Source: Oligoflexia bacterium (lineage in GTDB: Bacteria; Bdellovibrionota; UBA1018; CAIMNF01). From it: DNA of 7,039 nt. The notes under the pieces are model-generated. The model did not search any database, was not told the origin of the DNA, and saw only the letters and a list, made by a program, of their open reading frames with translations. The stretch covers positions 1-7,039 of the forward strand of contig CAIOKW010000213.1 in assembly GCA_903858975.1 (NCBI GenBank). The letters run 5' to 3'. Positions within the stretch are counted from its first letter, which is position 1. Each line of letters starts with the position of its first letter. Shown here piece after piece: positions 1-6,874 of this stretch. A program made the translations under genes and the position numbers.

Positions 1-304
1 CTCCGTCAATCGCCCTGAATCGGTAATGCTCTTTCTTGATTCCCAAATCGTGGGCAAACTGAACCAGCGTTCGACCACCGTTTCCACACATCGTGCACTC
101 GCCTCCGTCGGAGTTGTAATTCTTCATTTCAAAATCGTAATGGGGGTCGGAGTTGAGAAGGATCAGACCATCCCCCCCTACGCCAAAGCGGCGGTGACAC
201 AGTTGGGCAATTTCACTTCGAGTAAAGTTCCATTTTCCATCTCGATTATCGATCAAGATGAAGTCATTTCCACTGCCTTGGTACTTTGAGAATTGAATAC
301 GCAT
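1..304 (-). CDS. dapF: Diaminopimelate epimerase DapF, N-terminal part (cut by left window edge)
   Basis: DapF interconverts LL- and meso-diaminopimelate in the cytoplasm, the last step before lysine and the source of meso-DAP for peptidoglycan. The first 101 residues are visible; family members are about 270-280, so the C-terminal half with the second catalytic Cys lies outside. Seen directly: the start KYQGSGNDFILID (residues 8-20), LCHRRFGVGGDGLILL (35-50), YNSDGGE (63-69) and the active-site block MCGNGGR (72-78) with Cys73 as catalytic thiol/thiolate. The ATG at 304 is preceded by an AGG about 7 nt upstream, next to the stop of the preceding gene (13-bp gap), which suggests co-transcription and perhaps translational coupling. 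The wording of these motifs, above all the GNGGR form and the KYQGSGNDF start, recalls Bacteroidetes DapF more than E. coli DapF. Family assignment is secure. Confidence 0.93.
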   Translation of the reverse strand, partial: MRIQFSKYQGSGNDFILIDNRDGKWNFTRSEIAQLCHRRFGVGGDGLILLNSDPHYDFEMKNYNSDGGECTMCGNGGRTLVQFAHDLGIKKEHYRFRAIDG

Positions 305-317
305 GATGGACCTGATC

Positions 318-1373
318 CTACACGGATGTGTGTTTTTTTAGAAGACTTGCCGTGAGTTCTAGTTGGTATTGTGAGGGGAGACGAAGGGGCGTTATTTTAT
401 GTTGCAGCGAGGTGATGGCATGGGCTCCCTTCAATACTGCTCGTCGTCTCAAGGCTTCCGTCATTCGGTCTAATAGTTCCTGAAAAAGGTCTGATTTTTC
501 TACCTCGAGGATCTCAGCCCTCAAGTAATGCACCATCTGGATGGAATCGATAACCTGGTATTCTGAATTGATACTTGCAGAGTACGGAAGGATGGGCAGC
601 TTTTGTTGATTTTCAGAGCGCCTAGATTCCTCCTTGTATTGAAATCGAATGGACGTGTCCTCAGGAATAGTCTCATCCTGATCTCGATCAGAGGCCTTCA
701 GCTTAAAGCTGAGCCCTGAGTCCCGGAGGTCTTGAATTAATTTGATACCCGAAAATTCACTGATTCTGGGAAAGAGAACTCGTCCCGAAGTAATCTGAAA
801 ATCGAGGTCGCTTGAATTGATTCCAATTTCATTTTCGGTGATAAACAGAAGTAGTTTGTCTCTGGAGTAAAGATCAAAATTACCGGCAATCATGAGATGA
901 AAAGGATTACGAACTCCTGGCTCAAATGCAGCCTCTTTTGCCCTCTCAGAATAAGCGCGGAGTTCATTCAGTGTATCTAATTTTTTCTCAGTGAGCGTCG
1001 GTTCCGAAGTTGGGAATTCAGCAACAGGGGACTCAGAAAGGAAATCCATGGGAGGAAGTGCATCCATCACACTTTCGGTGCTGAAATCTAGAGTTGGCTC
1101 AGGAGGAGCTTGATCAAGTGATGAAAGCTCTTGAAATGGATCTTCTGATGGAGGCACTTGATCCACCTGTTCCTCAGGTGAGGGCTCATGATCCATCATT
1201 CCAATTTGGTCGATTGACTCAAAGGCATCGATCGCTTCTATAGGCTGAAGCTCATTGACTGCAAAAGGATCCTCTTCAACGGGCGTACCATCCGCCTGTG
1301 TGGGATCGATTTGAGGCAATTCCATAATACCCGTGAGGTCCTTTTTTTCCGGCGGGGTTCCATCCGAGCTCAT
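318..1373 (-). CDS. Unrecognised 351-residue protein: acidic N-terminal region plus two small folded regions
   Basis: I do not recognise a characterised family. Three parts can be seen. Residues 12-129 form a Pro- and acid-rich, probably disordered stretch with no Lys or Arg and about 30 Asp/Glu, containing two EDPF motifs (34-37 and 77-80). Residues about 156-228 read as beta-alpha-beta-beta-alpha-beta: FHLMIAGNF, a helix SRDKLLLFITENEI, strands near 189-203, a helix FSGIKLIQDLRDSG, then LSFKLKAS. Residues about 266-332 end in RRRAVLKGAHAIT (309-321), which recalls the C-terminal helix and strand of YbjQ/UPF0145 domains; this is only a resemblance. There is no signal peptide or membrane segment, so a cytoplasmic protein is inferred. 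It lies 41 bp after secA and 13 bp before dapF, within the same apparent operon. The start at 1373 has only a weak ribosome-binding site, and no other in-frame start with a better one was seen just upstream. Coding is supported by the uninterrupted frame and operon packing. Confidence 0.85.
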   Translation of the reverse strand: MSSDGTPPEKKDLTGIMELPQIDPTQADGTPVEEDPFAVNELQPIEAIDAFESIDQIGMMDHEPSPEEQVDQVPPSEDPFQELSSLDQAPPEPTLDFSTESVMDALPPMDFLSESPVAEFPTSEPTLTEKKLDTLNELRAYSERAKEAAFEPGVRNPFHLMIAGNFDLYSRDKLLLFITENEIGINSSDLDFQITSGRVLFPRISEFSGIKLIQDLRDSGLSFKLKASDRDQDETIPEDTSIRFQYKEESRRSENQQKLPILPYSASINSEYQVIDSIQMVHYLRAEILEVEKSDLFQELLDRMTEALRRRAVLKGAHAITSLQHKITPLRLPSQYQLELTASLLKKHTSV

Positions 1374-1414
1374 AGCTCTATGGTAACCCCATTTAATCGG
1401 AGATCAAAGGGATT

Positions 1415-4171
1415 CTAAAGCTGGGAGCCGTGACATTTCTTGAACTTCTTGCCGCTTCCACAAGGACACTCATCATTGCGACCGAGTTTCGAGGTATCAA
1501 TGCCATGAGGTAGGGGACGCATTCCACTCAGCGATTCACTTGCAGTGGGTAGGCGACCTGTGGTGGAAGTACTGACCGGTGAAGCAAGTGATGCGACTGG
1601 ATTCGTGATCGGGGCTTCTTCAATTTCTTCGCCTTCGAATTCGCCTTCCAGCTCATCAGGAGAATTAGCGCTGATTTGAACGGCAAACAACTTGCGAACG
1701 ACATCGCCTGTAATTTGAGCCATCATCAGTTCAAAGAATTTAAACCCTTGTTTTTTATACTCCACGAGTGGGTCTTTTTGGCCGTAACCTTGAAGTCCGA
1801 TACCATCGCGCATGTGATCCATGGCGAGCAAGTGATCTTTCCAAAGTTGGTCAATGGTTCCAAGAAGGACCATCTTCTCTACTTGGCGAATGAGATCTTG
1901 AGAATACTGCTTCTCTTTTGCTTGGTAAGCGTCCTCAGTGATTTTACCGAGAAGTTTGCGAAGCCCATCCCCATTCAGAGGCTGGATGTCGTTTTCCGTA
2001 ATGTTGGCGTGAACCTGATAGGTAACGGTGATTGCCTCGTTCAGTTCCTTAATATTCAAGGAAGTTCCGCCATCCATCTTTCGCATTTTTCCGCCTGGAA
2101 AGAAGTCTTCAACAATCGCATTGTTGATTTCTTCGACCATGGAGAAAACCATGGCGCGAAGATTGGGTTGTCCTAGAACTTCGCGTCTCCAAGCATAGAC
2201 CACTTTACGCTGTTGGTTCATGACATCGTCATACTCGAGCAAGTGCTTACGAATGTCGTAGTTATGGCCTTCAACTTTTTTCTGAGCATTCGCAATGGCT
2301 TTAGTGATCCAAGGATGCTCAATTGGAAGGTCATCTTCCATAAAGCGTTTGATATTCACGCCACCGAAAATTCTCATTAGATCATCATCTAAAGAGAGAT
2401 AAAATTTTGATTTACCAGGATCTCCTTGACGACCGGCACGGCCTCGAAGCTGGTTATCGATCCGGCGAGATTCATGTCGTTCGGTACCGATGATGTAAAG
2501 GCCTCCTGCTGCTTTTACTTCAGCACGTTCCTTCTCCACCGAATCAATCCACTTGGTCATGTTGTCTTCGAGAGCAGCTCTCCATGCGGCATGCTCTTCT
2601 TCTGTCGCATCAGGGCTCAGTGGCGCCATGGTGTGTTTTGCCATGAATTCAGCATTACCGCCGAGGAGAATGTCGGTACCTCGACCGGCCATGTTGGTAG
2701 AAATCGTTACAGCACCTTTTCGTCCGGCCTGGGCTACAATTTCAGCCTCGCGCTCATGTTGTTTTGCATTCAGGACGTTGTGTTTGATGCCAATGGTTTT
2801 TAAGTGTTTAGCCAGCTGCTCAGATTTATCTACGGAGATGGTACCCACCAGAACAGGTTGTCCTTTGTCGTGTGCGACTTTGATTTCTTCACTGATGGCT
2901 TTCAGTTTTGCAGCCTCTGATTTGTAAATCGTATCAGGCTCGTCTTTACGAACATTGGTTCGATTGGTTGGGATAATCGTAACATCGAGGTTATAGATTT
3001 GTTTGAACTCGGTTGCTTCGGTGTCCGCAGTACCAGTCATGCCCGAAAGTTTTTTGTACATCCGGAAATAGTTCTGGAAAGTGATGGTCGCGAGCGTTTG
3101 GTTTTCGCTCTCAATGTTGACGCCTTCTTTAGCTTCAACCGCTTGATGAAGGCCATCGCTCCAACGGCGGCCGGGCATGAGTCGGCCCGTGAATTCATCG
3201 ACAATGCAGACTTCACCTTCTTTGACTACGTAGTCCACATCCCGTTTAAAGAGAACGTGGGCACGAAGGGCCTGATTCACATGGTGGAGAAGCTCAATGT
3301 TTGCTGGGTCATAAAGGTTCTTGATCCCCAGGCGCATTTCCATCTTATCAACGCCCGACTCTGAAAGGGCTGCCGTTTTTGATTTTTCATCCAGAGTGTA
3401 ATCAGCGTCTTTCAAGAGTCCGCCGTCTGCGCGAATTTGGCGATCGATAATATAATAGAGGTCGGTTGAATCTTCAGATGGGCCTGAAATAATGAGTGGA
3501 GTTCTTGCTTCATCGATCAAGATCGAATCCACTTCATCGATGATCGCGTAATGAAGTTCACGCTGAACATAATCTTCAAGTTTGAACTTCATATTGTCTC
3601 GAAGATAATCAAAGCCAAACTCATTGTTAGTTCCGTAAGTGATATCGCAGCCATAGTTTTGTTGGCGTTGGCGATCGTTGAGTCCGTGAACGATGATTCC
3701 GGTAGAAAGGCCTAGGTATCCAAAAACGCGGCCCATCCACTCACTGTCTCGACGTGCAAGGTAATCATTCACCGTGATGACATGAACCCCTTTGCCTTCT
3801 AGTGCATTAGTGTAAGAGGGGAGAGTGGCAACAAGGGTTTTTCCTTCCCCGGTTTTCATCTCTGCAATTCGTCCGCGATGAAGGGTGATTCCCCCGATCA
3901 TCTGCACATCATAGTGACGTTGACCGATGACCCGCCAAGCAGCCTCGCGAACGGTTGCAAATGCTTCAGGAAGAATGGAGTCGAGTTTCTCTCCGCGTTC
4001 GAGTCGTTCCTTGAATCGTGCGGTTTGGGCCTTCAGGTCATCGTTTGAAAGAGCCTTAATTTTTGTCTCGAGTTCATTGATCCGGCCAACGATGGGATAA
4101 ATGGTTTTTAACTCTCGATCATTTTGTGTTCCAAAAATCTTTTTGCCTAGTTGATTTAGTTGTTCAATCAT
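1415..4171 (-). CDS. secA: Preprotein translocase ATPase SecA
   Basis: SecA is the ATP-driven motor that pushes unfolded preproteins through SecYEG in the inner membrane. At 918 residues it is close to the 901 of E. coli SecA and appears complete. In order: N-terminal helix; Walker A MKTGEGKT (105-112) in the first motor domain; DEVD (212-215) as the Walker B/DEAD-type box followed by ILIDEARTPLIISGP; the preprotein cross-linking domain within about 225-370; MTGTADTE (378-385); TNMAGRGTDILLGGN (492-506) and the arginine-finger region QLRGRAGRQGDPG (574-586) in the second motor domain; the helical scaffold and wing regions; a low-complexity linker (about 845-896); and the zinc-binding tail with Cys902, Cys904, Cys913 and His914, which normally binds SecB and phospholipid. 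A good GAGGA lies 4 nt before the ATG at 4171. The gene follows the M23 gene by 26 bp. All catalytic motifs are intact, and this is ordinary SecA1, not an accessory SecA2. Confidence 0.99.
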   Translation of the reverse strand: MIEQLNQLGKKIFGTQNDRELKTIYPIVGRINELETKIKALSNDDLKAQTARFKERLERGEKLDSILPEAFATVREAAWRVIGQRHYDVQMIGGITLHRGRIAEMKTGEGKTLVATLPSYTNALEGKGVHVITVNDYLARRDSEWMGRVFGYLGLSTGIIVHGLNDRQRQQNYGCDITYGTNNEFGFDYLRDNMKFKLEDYVQRELHYAIIDEVDSILIDEARTPLIISGPSEDSTDLYYIIDRQIRADGGLLKDADYTLDEKSKTAALSESGVDKMEMRLGIKNLYDPANIELLHHVNQALRAHVLFKRDVDYVVKEGEVCIVDEFTGRLMPGRRWSDGLHQAVEAKEGVNIESENQTLATITFQNYFRMYKKLSGMTGTADTEATEFKQIYNLDVTIIPTNRTNVRKDEPDTIYKSEAAKLKAISEEIKVAHDKGQPVLVGTISVDKSEQLAKHLKTIGIKHNVLNAKQHEREAEIVAQAGRKGAVTISTNMAGRGTDILLGGNAEFMAKHTMAPLSPDATEEEHAAWRAALEDNMTKWIDSVEKERAEVKAAGGLYIIGTERHESRRIDNQLRGRAGRQGDPGKSKFYLSLDDDLMRIFGGVNIKRFMEDDLPIEHPWITKAIANAQKKVEGHNYDIRKHLLEYDDVMNQQRKVVYAWRREVLGQPNLRAMVFSMVEEINNAIVEDFFPGGKMRKMDGGTSLNIKELNEAITVTYQVHANITENDIQPLNGDGLRKLLGKITEDAYQAKEKQYSQDLIRQVEKMVLLGTIDQLWKDHLLAMDHMRDGIGLQGYGQKDPLVEYKKQGFKFFELMMAQITGDVVRKLFAVQISANSPDELEGEFEGEEIEEAPITNPVASLASPVSTSTTGRLPTASESLSGMRPLPHGIDTSKLGRNDECPCGSGKKFKKCHGSQL

Positions 4172-4197
4172 GGAGTCCTCGTTCCTAAATTCTTTCG

Positions 4198-5121
4198 TTA
4201 ATTTTCCAAAATATATGCAAGTGGATCCACGGGGATCCCATGTACCCGAACTTCATAGTGCAGGTGCGATCCTGTGGAGTGCCCTGAGTTCCCGATCAGG
4301 GCGATGCTTTGGCCGCGCTTTACGAGCTGGCCTGGTTTTACTAGAAATCGTGAAGTATGGCCGTACCAGGTTTCAAGGCCATAGCCGTGATCTAAGATCA
4401 CGATTTGGCCATAGCCTGATTTCCGCCCCGCAAAAACCACTGTTCCCTGAGCGGGAGCGTGAATGGGAGTGCCAATCGCATTCGCAACATCCAGTCCCTC
4501 ATGCATTTTTTCTGCCCCGTCTCCCATGGGTGAAACGCGAACGCCAAATCCAGAGGTAAAATACCCCTCGGCTGGTTTTTTCGTAGGAAGGGCATTTAAG
4601 AAAGATTTTTGATCGGAAAGAAGTTCATAAAGATCATGAAGATTTTGTTCCAAAGTGAGTGACTTAAGACTCACCTTTTCAAAGGCTTGATCTTCTTTGG
4701 GGGAAAGGTTTTCGGGCGCCGAAGTTTTGTTTTCATTCGATGCAAAACTCAGATTGGAGGCAGCATTGGGAGGAGGAAGCTCAATGTGTTGAGAGAGTTG
4801 ATCCTTATCCATGAGATTCGTGATCATTTTGAGTCGAGCGGAAAAGTTTTCAATTCGATCTAGACTCGATTCAAGTGATTCCATTCGGTTTTGATAAAGC
4901 TGCAGGTCTTGTCGTAATCTTCTGTTTTCAGATTGAAGTTCACGATTTTCATAAACTTGGTTTGCGACAAAACGGTAATCCAAAAACAAAGTCACTGAAA
5001 TGAGGCCAAGGACAGGAAGCACGACTAAACCGGCGCGCACCAGCCACGCCGGTACATTGAACTGTCTCGGACGAGAGGAGTTCTCTGGAATAATCATGAT
5101 TGTATAAAATCGATTGGCCAT
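4198..5121 (-). CDS. Membrane-anchored M23 (LytM-type) peptidoglycan endopeptidase
   Basis: This is a zinc metallopeptidase expected to cleave peptide cross-links of peptidoglycan in the periplasm. The 307 residues hold a short basic N-terminus (Arg17, Arg19, Arg29), one hydrophobic segment (about 30-47) with no clear cleavage site, a heptad-like coiled coil (about 52-100), a Ser/Asn/Pro-rich linker (about 115-150), and the M23 domain (about 185-303). The catalytic set is complete: zinc ligands His207 and Asp211 (HEGLD) and His288 of HLH, plus catalytic His255 (YGH) and His286. It should therefore be active, unlike the degenerate LytM activators such as EnvC. Type II topology (N-in) is inferred from the charges. 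The start lies only 7 nt after the phosphatase stop and lacks a good Shine-Dalgarno (nearest AAGTAAG), so translation may be coupled to the upstream gene. An M23 gene directly upstream of secA is, to my recollection, also seen in Geobacter-like genomes. Confidence 0.95.
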   Translation of the reverse strand: MANRFYTIMIIPENSSRPRQFNVPAWLVRAGLVVLPVLGLISVTLFLDYRFVANQVYENRELQSENRRLRQDLQLYQNRMESLESSLDRIENFSARLKMITNLMDKDQLSQHIELPPPNAASNLSFASNENKTSAPENLSPKEDQAFEKVSLKSLTLEQNLHDLYELLSDQKSFLNALPTKKPAEGYFTSGFGVRVSPMGDGAEKMHEGLDVANAIGTPIHAPAQGTVVFAGRKSGYGQIVILDHGYGLETWYGHTSRFLVKPGQLVKRGQSIALIGNSGHSTGSHLHYEVRVHGIPVDPLAYILEN

Positions 5122-5128
5122 CGCTTAC

Positions 5129-5875
5129 TTAAAGTACTTTCACTAAAACTACCGTTGAGTTGTCATCGCCGCCCCGAGCGTTTGCAGTCTGAATCAGTTT
5201 GGAAGCGGCTTCGCCTAAGCTTAACCCGTTTTTCTGACTTTCTTCAAGAATTTCAAACATTAGAGCATCATCGACCGGCCCGGAAAGCCCATCTGAGCAG
5301 AGGAGAAAACCATCCCCCGATTCGAGCGGAAAGGTAAAGGTATCTCCCCGGAGTCCGAGCTCATAGCCGACGGATCGCGTAATGACATTCTTCATGTCAT
5401 CAAACTTCACTTGTTCACGAGTGATTAACCCTGCGCGCAATTTTTCTTGAACGAGTGAATGGTCTCGGGTGAGTTGCCAAATTCCATTCGAATTCCAATA
5501 ATATGCGCGGCTATCGCCCACCTGAAGGATGGTGGCAATGGAGCCGCTAATCTTGAGAACGGTCACGGTTGTTCCCATGCCGCTTAATTTAGGATCGATA
5601 GAGGCCCTTTGATTGATGGCCTGATTTGCGAGCTGGACCGACTGGTCTAGTAAAATGGAATCATTCGTCATCGGAGCGGATTGCACATTTTGAATGATAC
5701 TCTCTACGCACATCTGGCTTGCGATTTCACCCCCTTGGTGACCGCCCATGCCATCAGCAACGATAAAAAGGCCGAGTTCAGGGAGAGCAGCACCAGAATC
5801 CTGATTCTGTTTTCGCTTCATCCCAATATCCGATAGCAGAGCGCTTTCTAAGTGGTAGATCTGAATGTTCGCCAT
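5129..5875 (-). CDS. PP2C-family (PPM) Ser/Thr protein phosphatase
   Basis: This is a stand-alone, soluble metal-dependent phosphatase of the PrpC/Stp1 type, which removes phosphate from Ser/Thr of proteins in the cytoplasm. The 248 residues match a single PPM domain. Motifs in order: SDIGMKRKQNQD (15-26) with the phosphate-binding Arg/Lys and Asp26; VADGMGGHQGGEIAS (39-53) with metal-binding Asp41 and Gly42; GMGTT (99-103); VGDSRAY (119-125); LTRDHS (135-140); ITRSVG (165-170); LLCSDGLSG (191-199) with metal-binding Asp195; and GGDDNSTVVLV (235-245) with metal-binding Asp238. All metal-binding residues are present, so it should be active. There is no membrane segment or sensor domain. AGGA stands 7 nt before the ATG at 5875. 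It lies 57 bp after murI and 7 bp before the M23 gene. No Hanks-type kinase partner is visible; the only kinase in the window is the divergent PrkA-like protein, and a pairing of the two is speculation. Confidence 0.96.
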   Translation of the reverse strand: MANIQIYHLESALLSDIGMKRKQNQDSGAALPELGLFIVADGMGGHQGGEIASQMCVESIIQNVQSAPMTNDSILLDQSVQLANQAINQRASIDPKLSGMGTTVTVLKISGSIATILQVGDSRAYYWNSNGIWQLTRDHSLVQEKLRAGLITREQVKFDDMKNVITRSVGYELGLRGDTFTFPLESGDGFLLCSDGLSGPVDDALMFEILEESQKNGLSLGEAASKLIQTANARGGDDNSTVVLVKVL

Positions 5876-5932
5876 GAGTAAGTCCTGATTGTGACGAAGT
5901 TTCAGAGCGAAGTCTATGATTTCTCAGAGACG

Positions 5933-6706
5933 TCAGAACTTTGACGGCGCTGAGTGGATTTCATTTAAAACGTTTCTTGCGATGGAGTCAGGGTCTGAAA
6001 AATACCACTGCATTGAGGTCAGCGAAGAGTGAGGTGCTGAAGTGGAGAGTTGTAGGTGCTGCTCTGCGATCTGGGCAAGGGCCTTTGCGGAATCAATAAC
6101 GGTCCACTGGGGAAGGTATTTCTCAATTCCCCCTTTGATCCATGGATAGTGGGTACACGCAAGAAGGGCGACGCCGGGTTCTAGGCTTTGATAGGATCTT
6201 ACGTACTCTTGTACCGTAAGTTCCATCACGGGGTGGTGAATCCAGCCCTCTTCAATGAGGGGAACTAGAAGCGGACACTCCTGCTCAAAGATATGATAAT
6301 TCGGGTCGATTTTTTTCAGAAGTGTCGAATAGATACGGCTTCGAACGGTGGCTCTAGTTCCAAGGATAAGGATCGGGGTGCTTGGGGAAGCGAGCGCATC
6401 CGTAACGGACTTCACCCCAGCCTCGACCACATCGAGGATGGGCATGGGGCTCAGGGTGTTTTTGAATTGTTGGAAGGCTAGACTTGAAGCGGTATTGCAA
6501 GCGATCACGAGGGCTTCAATTCCTTGAGTCTTCATGCGTTCAGAGGCGCTGGTTACCAGTGATTGAATCTGGGTTGGGCTCTTAGTTCCATAGGGGACAT
6601 TCGCAGTGTCCCCAAAATAGAGGTACTCATGCCCTGGGAACTGCTTTCGCAATTCTTTTAGAACCGTTATGCCGCCTACGCCCGAATCAAAGACCCCAAT
6701 CTTCAT
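5933..6706 (-). CDS. murI: Glutamate racemase MurI
   Basis: MurI is a cofactor-independent cytoplasmic racemase turning L-glutamate into D-glutamate, residue 2 of the peptidoglycan stem peptide. The 257 residues are slightly short against the usual 260-285 but complete. Seen: the N-terminal FDSGVGG (6-12) with catalytic Asp7 and Ser8, YFGDTANVPYGTKS (30-43), the first catalytic cysteine in ACNTAS (Cys70), a Val/Glu segment VVEAGVKS (93-100), and the second catalytic cysteine in ACTHYP (Cys184). The two-cysteine arrangement separates it from aspartate racemases with other flanking motifs. The ATG at 6706 is preceded by AGGA at 8 nt. As first gene of the minus-strand cluster it is probably driven by a promoter in the 168-bp divergent region to its right. 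Confidence 0.98.
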   Translation of the reverse strand: MKIGVFDSGVGGITVLKELRKQFPGHEYLYFGDTANVPYGTKSPTQIQSLVTSASERMKTQGIEALVIACNTASSLAFQQFKNTLSPMPILDVVEAGVKSVTDALASPSTPILILGTRATVRSRIYSTLLKKIDPNYHIFEQECPLLVPLIEEGWIHHPVMELTVQEYVRSYQSLEPGVALLACTHYPWIKGGIEKYLPQWTVIDSAKALAQIAEQHLQLSTSAPHSSLTSMQWYFSDPDSIARNVLNEIHSAPSKF

Positions 6707-6718
6707 AAAATCAATCCT

Positions 6719-6754
6719 AGCGGCAGATAGACTGGAAAGTCAAAAACCCGTCAA
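6719..6754 (-). promoter_or_regulatory. Candidate sigma-70-type promoter for the murI-to-dapF cluster
   Basis: Reading on the minus strand, TTGACG (6754-6749, five of six consensus bases) is followed after 17 nt by TCTATC (6731-6726), a poor -10. Transcription would start near 6719, giving a leader of about a dozen bases that includes the murI ribosome-binding site. The strong -35 and exact spacing favour it, the weak -10 does not. This is inferred from consensus only. Confidence 0.35.
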
Positions 6755-6761
6755 CTTTTTG

Positions 6762-6791
6762 TTGCGTTAAATTAAATTAGTTCTGTAGAAT
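6762..6791 (+). promoter_or_regulatory. Candidate sigma-70-type promoter for the prkA-like gene
   Basis: TTGCGT (6762-6767) and TAGAAT (6786-6791, five of six bases of the -10 consensus) are separated by 18 nt of AT-rich sequence. Transcription would start near 6798, leaving a leader of roughly 75-80 nt before the ATG at 6875. PrkA genes elsewhere are often under stress or stationary-phase sigma factors, so a different promoter class is possible. Consensus-based inference only. Confidence 0.4.
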
Positions 6792-6794
6792 TAA
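6777..6794. promoter_or_regulatory. Imperfect palindrome over the candidate -10 box, possible operator
   Basis: TTAGTTCTGTAGAATTAA reads as an inverted repeat: TTA-TTCT on the left pairs with AGAA-TAA on the right, with one mismatched position in each arm (G6780 and T6791) and a 2-nt centre. It covers the candidate -10 of the prkA-like gene, where a repressor could act. An 8-bp direct repeat, AATTAAAT, also occurs at 6770-6777 and 6789-6796, one copy on each side and 19 bp apart. The region is AT-rich, so chance is a real alternative. Confidence 0.25.
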
Positions 6795-6809
6795 ATGCGG
6801 CGCACGGGG

Positions 6810-6830
6810 CGTTTTCCTTAGACGAAAGCG
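6810..6830 (+). other. Small hairpin in the presumed prkA leader
   Basis: CGTTTTC (6810-6816) can pair with GAAAGCG (6824-6830), forming a 7-bp stem with one G-U pair and a 7-nt loop. No T-run follows, so it is not an intrinsic terminator. It could affect stability or translation of the leader, or be chance. Confidence 0.25.
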
Positions 6831-6874
6831 GGTATCCATCGCTAAACTGTTAGGCAGAAGAGGGCCCAATCCAC

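Noticed and set aside
26..289. Plus-strand open frame of 87 codons at the left edge
   Set aside because: It is the shadow of dapF, whose catalytic motifs are read on the other strand.
332..340. A-run (A-AAA-AAA-C on the minus strand) near the end of the unknown gene, possible slippery site joining it to dapF
   Set aside because: A -1 shift leads into a frame that is not that of dapF and stops after about 27 codons; reaching dapF would need +1. dapF also has its own ATG and ribosome-binding site.
1374..1414. 41-bp gap after secA examined for a terminator
   Set aside because: No stable hairpin or T-run is present, so read-through into the next gene is more likely.
1676..3364. Several plus-strand open frames of 120-166 codons opposite secA
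   Set aside because: They lie fully antisense to intact secA, overlap one another, show no family motifs and are explained by the codon bias of secA.
4170..4559. Plus-strand open frame opposite the M23 gene
   Set aside because: It is antisense to the conserved catalytic domain, and its translation is Arg/Ser-rich without recognisable motifs.
5876..5932. 57-bp murI-phosphatase gap examined for a terminator or internal promoter
   Set aside because: Only a 4-bp stem (GTCT/AGAC) without a T-run and no convincing -35/-10 pair were found.
6795..6821. Eight-codon upstream frame (MRRTGRFP) in the prkA leader, possible leader peptide
   Set aside because: It has no ribosome-binding site, begins about where transcription would start and lacks any run of regulatory codons.
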